From Rhizophagus clarus (taxonomy: Eukaryota; Glomeromycota; Glomeromycetes; Glomerales; Glomeraceae): 64,000 nucleotides of DNA. Both the position numbers and the translations under genes were made by a program. Below, one piece after another: positions 34,545 through 45,720 of this stretch. Below the pieces are notes generated by a model. The model was given only the letters and a program-made list of their open reading frames with translations. It was not told the origin of the DNA and searched no databases. Location: NCBI GenBank assembly GCA_015698045.1, contig BLAL01000315.1:496001-560000 (forward strand), read 5' to 3'. Within the stretch, counting starts at the first letter, position 1. Each line of letters starts with the position of its first letter.

Positions 34545-34918
34545 ATAACCATATATAACGTAACATAAAAAAAGATTCCTAATTGTGAGTAATTTACATT
34601 CATGTGAAATGAAATGAAATTCCTTGGCTCAACTATCAAAAGGATAACCTTCAGGAGTATAACGTTTCTCGTTCCTCCCTTAATTCTCATTTTTATTCAC
34701 GGGATTAATAACTAGTTTTCAAGTTTTCCTTGGAAATGATAATCCCGGCTTTATGGTTGGTTAATTATAACGTAACATAAAAAAAGACTCATGATTGTGA
34801 GTAATTTACGTTCATATCATTCATTGAAATGAAATGAAATTTCTTGGTTCAACTGTCATCGAGTTTTAAAGGATAACCTTCAGAGGTATCTCGTTTCCTG
34901 TTCCTCTCTTAATTCTTG
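34545..34918. repeat. Direct duplication, two ~150-bp copies
   Basis: Copy 1 (34,545-34,690) and copy 2 (34,765-34,918) share AACGTAACATAAAAAAAGA, ATTGTGAGTAATTTAC, TGAAATGAAATGAAAT and GGATAACCTTCAG in order, with about 80% identity. No coding content was recognised. Confidence 0.75.
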
Positions 34919-36160
34919 AAAATGATGATCAAAGACTTTATAAGTACCTATTTTGATTAATGACAGGACGATATGATTATTATTTAAAATATATTGAAAT
35001 AATTAAAAAGAACTTGAAGAAACGCAGATTTATACTATAAATTGTAGAATTAGTTTTACACGTGGGGTAAAAAACGATTTTTTTTTTTTTTTTTATAATT
35101 TTTTTGATTAACCTTTAAGTAAAAAAAAAAAAGTTATTTAAAGAGAAAATAAAAAAAGTAATAATAAAATTGCTCCAAAAAGACCATATCAAATAAAGGA
35201 ATAGAAGGAATCTATAAACGGCAATCTATTTAATATTTATATCTGGATGTTAAAAAATGATTATCCTAACCAAATCCAAACACTTTATGACTACTTCAGA
35301 ATTGACAGAATTGATTGATTGAGGAATCAATTAATGAATCAGCAATTGTGAATTAGAGTTGCCTTTCAAAACTTCTAAATTAATTCTGAAACTATTTTTC
35401 GAAATTCCGAAACTACTTTCGAAATTCCTGATAAAAAATAAAAAGATTTGTTGATTTTACTGTTTGGATCTTCTATGTTAATATGTTTTACCGATATACC
35501 GCACATAATATCAGATTAGTATCATATAAACATTAGTGGACTATCGAAATGCCATATCAGATACCGATATGCATATGATTTTTTTTAATATCACACATCA
35601 AGTCATATCGGATTTATGATATTTGATCGATAGTTCATATCGAATTAACCTGAATGGAAACCAATTGATCCACACCAGTTCTTGGCGCAGATCAATAACG
35701 TGATAACGTGGCTATCGAGTTAGCGAATATCCGGTACTTCCTGAAACAATTCTGATATTTCGACGAATCAGGTATATATCGTGCGTATGAACCATCTGAT
35801 AGTCATACGAAACTTCATTATTTTATTTAAACGATTAAGTATAATAAGTATAAATATACGAATTTGTTACATTTAATTCCCCTATTTTATCATTGTACCA
35901 TATTATTGTTACGAATTCACATTACAATGAATTATTTCAGTTCGCACTTACAGTATAAAACTGAAAAAATAATTAATAAAATTATGTTAATAAAAACTAT
36001 ATGTAAATAAACGAATAGAAAAAACTTAATAAATAAAAGTTGTATTTCCATTTTGGTACATTACGAGATGGCTTGGAATTATTTTCTATGTAAATTTGAT
36101 CTTCATACCATGCTTTCAAAGGATTTTAATAGTATCAAAACTTATATAAGAATCGAAGCT
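34919..36160. other. Intergenic, nothing assigned
   Basis: AT-rich. Contains local clusters of CGAAAC/GAAATTCC words (35,380-35,430) and a segment with CCGATAT/ATATCGG words (35,480-35,650) reminiscent of decayed word-rich MITEs. No gene recognised. Confidence 0.35.
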
Positions 36161-36890
36161 TAAAAATTACAGGAAAGGAAATATGTTAGCAAAGCATTTC
36201 CTAAAGAAAGAAACTAAAGTTTCGTGTCTCGAAACTTACATCCCGTTATCCAAGAAATAATCATATTTGAATCCTATAAAAATGACAAAGGTAACATTAG
36301 TAAAACGTTTCCTAAAAAAAAATAAGGTAAATTTCATTCTGAAACTTACCATCATGCCATCACTCAAGATTTGAAGAACCTACAAAAAATAAGAGTGAAA
36401 CGTTTTTTTAAATGAAAAAATAAAAAAAAAAAATGACAAAAAATATAAAGAAACATTAAAACCGTATTTCGGATAAAAAAAAAAAAAAATAAAACACGAA
36501 AGAATGATACCCACCCCACCATACTGGAATGTCATTTCAAGGAGCTGTAAACGAATCCTACAAAAAAGAAGACATAAGAGTATTAGTAAACAGTTTCTTG
36601 AATAAAAATAAAACAAGAAAAAAACATCCACAATTCCGGAAAGTCATTCAGTTCTCAGGAGCCGTTAAGTGAAACCTACAAAAAATAATGTAATTCTCTA
36701 AATAAAAATAAGAAGAAACGCGAAGAGAAAGACATTTACAAAGATGAAATAACATACCTGTATCTAAAAAAAAAAAAAATCCAAAACGCCGAAACTTACA
36801 AAATTAAAAAGTACGTTTCCTAAAGTCCTTTTCGAAACAACTACTCCAAAGAAAAGACATACCTGGCGGCAGAAAGGTATCCAGAGCGCT
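36160..36890 (-). repeat. Degenerate tandem array of short exon-like blocks with splice signals
   Basis: On the minus strand, blocks of 30-45 nt are bracketed by T-rich..GTAG 3' splice-site-like sequence and GTAAGTTTC or GTATGT donor-like sequence. The clearest block is 36,350-36,379. Others end at 36,557, 36,675 and about 36,889. Intervening ~110-150-bp segments share words (AAACGTTTTACTAAT, TTCGAAACTT-type). No reading frame is conserved between blocks. It could be a spliced non-coding transcript or a remnant of one of the exon-like satellites seen elsewhere in the window. Confidence 0.45.
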
Positions 36891-38367
36891 GAACTAATAA
36901 AATAATAAAAATTTGAAATGAGAAATTATTCAAAGAATCATTATGGTCATTAAGGATTGTCACCTTCTATATATTAATGTCTTTAGTGAAAAGTTTTCAG
37001 TTGTTCCATCTTAACTTTTTTAAGATCATATTAACATTAATATGATACATATTTATAGTGTACACATGATTTTAATGGTTTAATATAAACGAATCAATTA
37101 ATATTTGGTTCGTATACCATACAAACAAATTATCAGAAGCTATACTCACCCCAACCTGTAGAATGCGATCATAGAGGTATATTTTCAATAGAGTTACAAA
37201 ACCATTTTTAATATATATTGATTAATTATTAATACAATAATATTGGATCCAGTATTATCAGATGTATGAAAATTTGTTATCGTACAAATGTTCGTTCTGA
37301 TATGACAAAATAAAATTTGATATTTTCTGATGCATCCTTCACCTTAACTTATTATGAAGTATTTTTAAACCATTCATTTCAATAGGGTGGATTCTAGTTA
37401 TTATCTGAAAAAGTTTATTGGAAGCAATAATGGCATCAATTGAAGAAAAACTTTAAATAAATTACCTAATAATGAATTACTAATTCATATCTTTCAGCTT
37501 AATTTGTAATCTGTTTATAAAGTAGAGAATTTAATTAATAACAATAAAATTTGAAAAAAATATAAAATTATAAAATAGATCTTTACATGAATTTTTTTTA
37601 TCAAAAATTAGTTTAACATTAAATTCTATTGGCTAGCTAGTCAAAAAAAAAAAAATTCATAATAATTTTTATGTAACCTTCCTTTTTTATATGTAATTTG
37701 TTAATTTATAATAAGATCAAAAAATTTTAATTTTTACTATATAGGTCTACCAATAGCATCTAATATAAATTTCTGGATTTTATATAAAGTAAATTTTTTT
37801 TTTTATTTAAAGATTATAAAGTAAATTTTACTTTTTTGAATTTTATATAATATTATTTAATGATATATATATAAATAAGTTATATATATATAATTATATA
37901 GAAATCTGAGAGTGTAATACAAAAACTTTATCACATATATATAAGCTATTTTTTTTTATTTCTTTAGAAAAAAAACTAAATCTTAAGTAAATATACAGTC
38001 AGCTCTCCATATAATCACTAAGTTGGTTACACTCTTAACTGATGATTGTATAAAAGTGTGATTGTATATATAGTATATAATTTTTTTTTATCAGAAATTA
38101 AAAATAAAAATTATTAAAATTATCTTAATTTTGGCCTGAATTATAAATTGTAAAATTATAAATTATATGAATTGCATATTTTTGGATAATAGCTATTTTA
38201 TAAAAAATAATTTTAAAAATTTTTTATAATCTACATTTTAAAAAAGGAAATTTGTTTATAATTTTGGTTGAAATTTTGATTTAACTGAAATTATAATAAC
38301 TATAAAGAGATTTAATTACTAATAAAAATAATATGTATATTACAAAAGGATCCTGAAGAATACATAT
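36891..38367. other. AT-rich gene-free region
   Basis: Nothing coding. CAGTCAGCTCTCCATATAAT at 37,997 resembles a pogo/Tigger-type terminal repeat end (compare 22,900), but no partner end was found. Confidence 0.35.
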
Positions 38368-38519
38368 TATAGTTTCGAACGAAACTATTTTTCAAAATCT
38401 GAAACGTTTCGCCCAAGTTTCGCCCCATATAAGCTGAAACTATCTGAAACTTCCAAAACCCAAATTTGGAAATGAATTTATAGATCATTTGGGCGAAACC
38501 AGTTTCGCCTGAAACACTA
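38368..38519. mobile_element. hAT-type MITE with 8-bp TSD ATACATAT
   Basis: A 152-bp element. Ends TATAGTTTCGAACGAAACT and the complement of TAGTGTTTCAGGCGAAACT are flanked by the direct repeat ATACATAT (38,360-38,367 and 38,520-38,527). The interior is saturated with GAAAC/GTTTC and TTCGCC words. No coding capacity. Confidence 0.75.
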
Positions 38520-38527
38520 ATACATAT

Positions 38528-39976
38528 AATACAAGGATCTAGATTTGTATAAAAATACTATATAAATATTTAATATGTTATACAAATGAGTTTATATAAT
38601 AGATTTAAAAATAATAATAAGTTATCTATATATTTGTATAATAAAAGTGAATTTTAATATATATTATAATTATATTTTATATAAAATTAATAAGTTAAAA
38701 AATCTGATATATATATGATATATATATTATATATAAAATTAAATACTAATTTTATAAAAAAAAATAAAATATAATTCAATAATAAATTTAGTAAAAAAAT
38801 TTATAAATTAACCCCTTAATTTATAAATAGTAAAACATGTAAATTTATAATAAATTTGTAAAATTAACCCCTTAATTTAAAAAAAGAAAAATACGAGCTT
38901 TTATAATAATTTAGATGTGATGGCAATCATAGCATAACAAATTAAATAAATTTAGACGTAACAGTATAATAGATTTATAAAAAATTTTAAACAAGATGGT
39001 GTAATAAGTTTATATATAAAAAAATAAACAAAATTAGACGTGACAGTATAACAATTTTAGATGTAATAGCATAATAAACTTAAAAGAAAAAATTATATAA
39101 AGAATATAAGAAAAAAGTAGTGGTAAAGTAAGAAAGAAGAAAATTATATCCACAAAATTTTAAAAAATTTGTAATTTTCCAGTATTATTTTTATATTTGA
39201 TAGTTAATTTCATATCATTTTAGCATAGAAAATTTTTTAATAATTTTTTAATTAATTAATAAAATTTATTAGTAAATCTTATTTCAGTCAATATTAATTC
39301 TAAAAAGATGATTAGAACTATCTCAATAAAACGAATCTAATGGTATTAATTTTATCAAAATTTGATTACTGGATGTTTAATAAATTACAAAAATATTATT
39401 TATTTTTTACTTAAAAATTTAGAAATTTATTTTTAAAATTTTTTTTTTTATAATAAAAGTTTTTATATATATATATTATTTATTATATATTTTTGTAAAA
39501 AAATTTTATATATATATAATAAAATTTTATAATAAACTCAAATATTAAATTGTATAAAATTATATAAAATTTAAACTTATATATTAATTTTATATAAAGC
39601 TTTTAGTAAAATTAGGTATATAAAGTTATATTAAAATTTTTGGGATTAGATTTAAGTTATATATGTATTCTTCAGAATCCTTCGCTAATTCTATAAGATA
39701 AAATCAAATATTAGTTCATATAGGTTTCAGTATATAATAAGGTAAAACTGTTTATAAATTTTAATATTTTCTTATATTTATATATATATTTAATAATATC
39801 AAATTTATGATATTCAATTTATATAATATTTATGATAATTGTATTTAATAATCATCAGCAGCTTTTTTTTTATTATAAAATAATAGTTTAATAAAAGTTT
39901 TTTATTTAAAATATTTAAATAATAGGTTTAATAACCCATTTAAAATATTTTTTATTTAAAATAAAAATAAATATAT
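38528..39976. other. AT-rich gene-free region
   Basis: TATA-rich low complexity. Short direct repeats AACCCCTTAATTTA at 38,811 and 38,867, and AGACGTGACAGTATAA/AGATGTAATAGCATAA words around 38,930-39,070 that recur four times. No gene. Confidence 0.35.
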
Positions 39977-40351
39977 TTGTAATAACCTGTTACAAATATT
40001 ATTTGTAACAATCTTAAAAAAAATTATAAGAAAGTTATAATATATAAACTTTTAAAAAATATTATAATAAGTGTATTTTTGCTCCCTCTCAGCAAGTTTA
40101 CTTAGAATAATAAAAATGATTTTGAATGTCATTTTTGACTTATTTAACAAAAACCCTTTTTCTACCAAGTGATCGGTAAAGAAATTTCTTCTTTTGGAAG
40201 TCTGTATAACCTTGTATAATAAAATTTGCCATTTTTTCTGAGAATAAAAATTTCCTTTTTTGAATTTGTGTAATGTCACGTGATTCGAACTGACCAATAA
40301 AAATGCGCCAATTAGGTTGTTATAAATAATATTTGTAACAGGTTGTTACAA
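39977..40351. mobile_element. 375-bp TIR element (TTGTAAxAACCTGTTACAAA ends)
   Basis: Inverted termini of ~37 bp: TTGTAATAACCTGTTACAAA then TATTATTTGTAACAA, mirrored at 40,315-40,351. The interior contains TCACGTGATTCGAACTGACCAATAA. An 81-codon open frame inside has no recognisable product and is probably fortuitous. Confidence 0.75.
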
Positions 40352-40439
40352 TTAGACTTATTCTTAAAATAATAGTTTTAATAATCATTTCAAAATTCTT
40401 TTTAAACTTTCAGAAAATACTAAAAAGAAGAAAATACTC

Positions 40440-40865
40440 TAAAGGATTTATTTAGGATATTTAATAGATAATTTTTAAGTAAAAAATTTCTAAGAATTCA
40501 TATAAGCAAGATATTTTTAATAGAGATTTTTTTGTGAAATTTTCTAAGAATTCATATAAAAGGGATATTTTAATAATGTTTTTTCTTTGTAAAATTTTCT
40601 AAGAGTTTGTATGAAATATTTTTGATAAAGATTTTTTTGTATAATTTTCTAAGAGTTATATAAAATATTTTTAATAAAGATTTTTTTTGTGAAATTTTCT
40701 AAGAATTTGTATAAAAAGAATATTTTAATAAAGATTTTTCTTTGTGAAATTTTCTAAGAATTCATATAGGAAGGATATTTTGATAAAGATTCTTTTTTAT
40801 GAAATTTTCTAAGAATTCATATAGAATATTTTAATAATTCTTAAAGTTTATATGGGATATTATTA
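40440..40865. repeat. Minisatellite, ~55-bp unit, about 8 copies
   Basis: The recurring unit contains GAAATTTTCTAAGAATTCATAT, then AAGGATATTTTAATAAAGATTTTT. Units differ by point changes and small indels. It is non-coding. Confidence 0.75.
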
Positions 40866-43246
40866 ATAAAAATTTTAAAAAGCGAAAATATATTAACAAA
40901 AACTTAATAATATCAAATAAAAAAAGAATATATTTTTATAATAATAATTAAATTTTATATTAAATAAATATTATTAAACTATTTTACTTTAATATTAAAA
41001 AAATTTAGATTTTCAAAAATAAAAGATAAAATTTAATGTATTTTTAAAAGTCACTATATATATAAGATAAAATTTTAAAATAGAAAGGGTTGGTAAAATT
41101 ATTAGTAAATTTAAAATTTTACCTGAAGATCTCTATTAAAAGTAAGCGAATTCTTTCTAAACCTATAAAATATAAAGTCATGCAATTATTAGTTTTAATT
41201 TCAAATTATTTTAAAAGAGATATTATTACAGGTATTTTTAACATTCTTATATAAAAAAATTATTTATAAATTTTTATATCAAATCCATCATGTAATGTGA
41301 TAGCTATAAAATACTTTACATATTCATAAATTTATTTTATATTAATAACTTTAGTAATATTTTATTTCATTATTAAAAAAGTGAACATATATAATGATAT
41401 AATATCTATATAATAAAAAAATCTATATTAATACTTAACCCTTACCTAAAAATCATTTTTCTTACTCTAAAATATAATACTATTTTTTATTCAAGCAAAA
41501 TCAAATTATATAATAAAAATGTAATGCTATATTTGTCTTTAAAATTAATATGTTAATTTTTATTTTCATCTCTGTTACAGCAACTAAAAATTGATATAAA
41601 GTAAACAATTAGGCATCTGTTTTATTTATTTTTTATTGATCATAATAAGTAAAAAATCCTTATAAAATTATTTAAAATAGATATTTATTGAATAAAATCA
41701 AAGTAAAAATAATTTATTAAATATAAATAAAGTTATTAGTAAAATAAGCAATAAAAAAAAGTTTTTAAAAAGTGAGAAAAAAAAAGATGCAGGAAAAAAA
41801 TAATAAAAATTATATTAAAAATATATATATAATAAAATGAATTATATATCATGCATATTATTAAAAAAATTAAGGCGGTTAATTTAAATACTATAATTCT
41901 TTATAGTTAATAGTAAATAAATTCTTCAATTAATAATTGTAAAGGGAAGAAATTAAAAATTTTTTAATTTTACAGTAACTTTATAAAACAAAAATAGTTT
42001 ATTCTTAATACAATTTGTTTTTAGTAGTATCTTTTTATTTATAAATCTTTATGCAATTTTCTTTTTTAATTTCTTCCTTTCTAGTATATAAATATCCTTG
42101 TAATTACTATCTAATGTCTAAAACATAAAAAAAATAATATATTTTATGCTCCTATTTATGGTAAATTATTTAACAAACTACTTATTAAGATATTTAACAA
42201 TCTTATATAACAGAAAAAATATATTTTGAAATTTTATATTATTCTACCTATCATTTTCATCTGCAATTCTGTATACTATTTTATTTTAAATATTTTTTTT
42301 ATACTCTTTAAAAAGTTTAAAAGGATTTTTATTATTAAATGCAAATTTTTTTATGAAGATTTCTATATTTTCAATAATAAAATTAATTATGTAAAAAGGA
42401 TTAATATTTTTAAAGTTTAGCTTAATTTTAAGATATTATCAGTTTTAAAAGGAATTATATCTGTATTATTATAAATAAATGTATAAAGTTCTACCTCTAT
42501 TAAAATGTAAAATATCTTCACAAACATTCTCTATTTATTAGTTAAGAAGAAAAATTTTTGTACTGGCAAAATTTTACTATTTGTATCTAAGTATTATTCA
42601 ATATATCTTTTTTTATTAAATTTTACTAGTTCAAATATTATATTTAACCAGCTATGCATATTGATGTTTATTTTATTTTCTTGCAGAATTTTTGATCTTT
42701 GTTCAATATATCACAAAGTGATTTAAATAAAGATTTTTCATTTAATTTAAGAAAATTAATATTAAACAATATGTTTAAAGTAATTTTGAGAGTATTTTTT
42801 ATCTTTTTATTAATGATTAAAGCAAATAAAAATAAAAAATTAAAGTTATAGTAATTAAATTAGATAATTTATTTAAAGTTGTGAAATATATTTATCATAT
42901 TGCATATTTTGTTTAGCAAGCAATATAAAAAGTATTTGCATCTCAATTTTTTTAAAACTAGGTATAATATTTATAAAGAAATTTATATTTTTCAAATAGT
43001 ACTAATTCCAAATTTTTTTTTTTATTTTTTTAATTTTAAAATATAATTATATTACTTTGATCAGTCTTTGATTAAAGTTAAGATCTTAAGAAATAAAAAG
43101 AAGTGGTACAAAAATCTTATAATAGACTAAAAAATGTTGCTGATAAATATGACTTAATATATGGTTCTCAAATAAAAAATGCTATTACATTAATAAAAAA
43201 TAAAAAATAAAATCATCTTTTTTATACTTAAATAAAATTATTTAAG
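40866..43246. other. AT-rich gene-free region
   Basis: About 2.4 kb of low-complexity A/T with no coding potential recognised; a 64-codon open frame at 42,226 is compositional. Confidence 0.4.
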
Positions 43247-43292
43247 AGCATACTAGAAATCAGCTGATTTCCTTTAATTAGTAGCTTTTATC

Positions 43293-43469
43293 ACAGCCCC
43301 TGAATGTGATGATTAGAATCTCGTTATGATAATTGATGTGATATCTACTATGTTTACTAGTATTAAAATGGCCAAAGTGTATATAGTTACACTTATGTTA
43401 CTTAAAGAAATTATTCTTAAAGTGTATAAAACAGTTATCTTAATGTGATATCTTCGTATTCAAAGGCTT
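43293..43469. mobile_element. hAT-like MITE in left arm of foldback, TSD CTTTTATC
   Basis: A 177-bp insertion. Its ends AxAGCCCCTGAAT / AAAGCCTTTGAAT are inverted. It is flanked by CTTTTATC at 43,285-43,292 and 43,470-43,477. The opposite arm of the foldback lacks it and shows the uninterrupted site, which confirms the insertion. Confidence 0.85.
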
Positions 43470-43734
43470 TCTTTTATCCCCTACTCCTCATTTGATCACA
43501 TTTTGATTAGTTAAAAAAATATATAATAATATATATAATCATATTTATATAATTAACTTGGGATCTAATAATCCAATTTTTATGAATATTTTTTATTTTA
43601 TAACTTTTATTAAACCCTATAAAACAAAAAATAATTTAGTTAAATTGAGTTATTAGATAGTTAAATAATTGCAAAATATTATTTTAATATATAAATAATA
43701 ATAATAGATTGTATATATTATATAATTTATAGCC

Positions 43735-44051
43735 CAATTTATTAAAAAGGAAAATAAGGTTATTTAAAAGATATACAATAATATTAAATTATACATATAT
43801 AAATATAAATTTTTTATTTAGAGAGTAGTAAAAACATATACTGAAACCATATATTTTAAAAATTCTATATAATCTAATAGTTACTATGGAAGGATATAAG
43901 GAAATTACATAAGGTAATGGTAGGTCATAGGAGCAATCTTCTAAATGGAGAACTGGTTCAGAGTTTTAATAGATTAGTAATATACAACAGAATTTTCTGT
44001 AATTTATATAATTAATAAACTCATGAATTGTATTACCTTGCAAAAAAAAAA
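43735..44051 (+). mobile_element. SINE-like retroposon copy 2 with 18-bp TSD
   Basis: A 317-bp insertion flanked by ATTATATAATTTATAGCC at 43,717-43,734 and 44,052-44,069; the foldback's right arm has the site once. The 3' 190 bp (43,865-44,051), ending in TTGC plus an A-tail, is about 90% like copy 1 at 21,882. The 5' ~130 bp is absent from copy 1, so this copy is longer or chimeric. Confidence 0.8.
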
Positions 44052-44769
44052 ATTATATAATTTATAGCCAATCATAAGAACTTGATTTTTAGGTTAACCC
44101 CCATCCTCCTACTAAATTAGCTGATTTTTGACACGCCTCTTAATAGAATTAAATTTATATATATATAAACTTTTAATATGATTAGTTTAATATTTATAAA
44201 ATACAGATAAGTTTTATACTTTCAATTTTTATTAATTATTTAATTTGTAAGTTAAAATATAATTTTACTATTTTAGTTAAATGAAATCAACTTCTTGTAT
44301 TTAAGTAAAATTGTTTAAAAGGATTAAAAATATAATTTATTTTTTATAACTTTAGGTATAATATTTATTAAAAAATTAGTATTTTTATAATAGTATTAAT
44401 TTTTAAATTTTAATATTTTGAATATATTTAAATTAAATCATTTATTACATTAAAATTTATTTGTATTTTAATTTATAAATTATTTATAAAAATTTTTATA
44501 TATTATAAAATGAATTACTTAATAATATAAAATTTTTAATATTATAATAAAATTTTATTTAGTAAAATTTAAAATAATTTACTTATTAATCATAGTAAAA
44601 AATTTGGATTTTAATATATATTATTTAGAATTCTATTTTGCTTATTATCACATATCTTATAAGATTATATTAATATTATTTAATTTATATTTTTAATAAA
44701 TAGTTAATAACATTATTATTATATAATATTAAATGATAATAATTTATTTATGTATAATATTAAGAAAAT

Positions 44770-45720
44770 TTCTAAGTTTATACAGGGTGTTCAAACACAA
44801 TACCACATGATTAAATTTATTGATTGGTTGATTAGTCTTACAATTACATCAAATCGGTCAATTAGTTATTTGTTTACATGGTATCTTTTTCTTTTTAGAT
44901 GGTTCTTTACGAAACCTGCAAAGGTATTGTATATTTCTTATTTTTTCTTTATTTATTTTCAATTTTTCTTTTTCTTTTTAACCTTTTTCTCTTCTTTTTA
45001 GGTCTTTTATCATTAAGTTATTTCAGTTTCGCGTAAAGATATGCCATTTCTATTCTTTTTTTATTTTTTTTTATTTTGTTTTTAATTTTTTTTTTCTTTT
45101 ATGTCTTCAGATTCTTTCAGTTTTACGAACAAAGGTACAGTATATTTACTTTTCATTCTTATTTTCTTTGTTGTCTTTTATATTTCATTTTTACTAACTG
45201 AGCTATTTTATTCTTTTCTTTATGGATTTGGCTTTTTGTTTTCATTTTCTTTCCATTTTGTTTTTGTATTTTCCCTTTTTTATTTTATTTTTGTATTCTC
45301 CTTTTCATTTTATTTTTATTTTTCTACCTTTTCATTTCATTTCCTTTTTATTTAATATTTCTATTTTATTTTTCTTCTTGTTATTCCTTTTTATTTTCAT
45401 TTCATTTTCTTTTTATATTTAATCTTCCTATTTCCATTTTGTTTCTTCCCATTTAACCCTTCCATATTCTTTAACTCTTTCCATTTCTTTTTTCTTCTTT
45501 TCTGATTTATTTTCTTTTCATCTAACTAATTCCTTTTCATTTTCTTTTTTTTACCCTTTTTCCTTATTGTTCTTATTCCCTTTCATTTTTATTTTTGATT
45601 TTTCTTATATTTTTTGTTGTTTATATAATCTTTTCTCAAATTCTTTTGCTCACTATTGTTTGTTTCATTCACACATATATATCTTTTCAACTTTCTGTTC
45701 ATCCTTTTTGATTTCTTCTT
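44770..45720 (+). repeat. Pyrimidine-rich tract downstream of a decayed ACAGGGTGTTCAAAC end
   Basis: About 800 bp of nearly pure C/T (TTTTCATTTTCTTT-type). It is preceded by exon-like pieces: TTACGAAACCTGCAAAG|GTATTG (44,909) and TTTTTAG|GTCTTTTATC (45,000). It resembles, on the opposite strand, the polypurine element at 57,981-59,806. Open frames here are compositional artefacts. Confidence 0.45.

Noticed and set aside
37997..38060. Pogo/Tigger element end
   Set aside because: One end-like sequence without a mirrored partner or TA pair; insufficient for an element call.
40052..40297. 81-codon minus-strand frame
   Set aside because: Lies wholly inside a 375-bp TIR element, has no recognisable domain and no homologue in the window.
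44750..45422. Open frames of 66-84 codons rich in Phe and Ser
   Set aside because: Compositional artefacts of a pyrimidine-rich tract.
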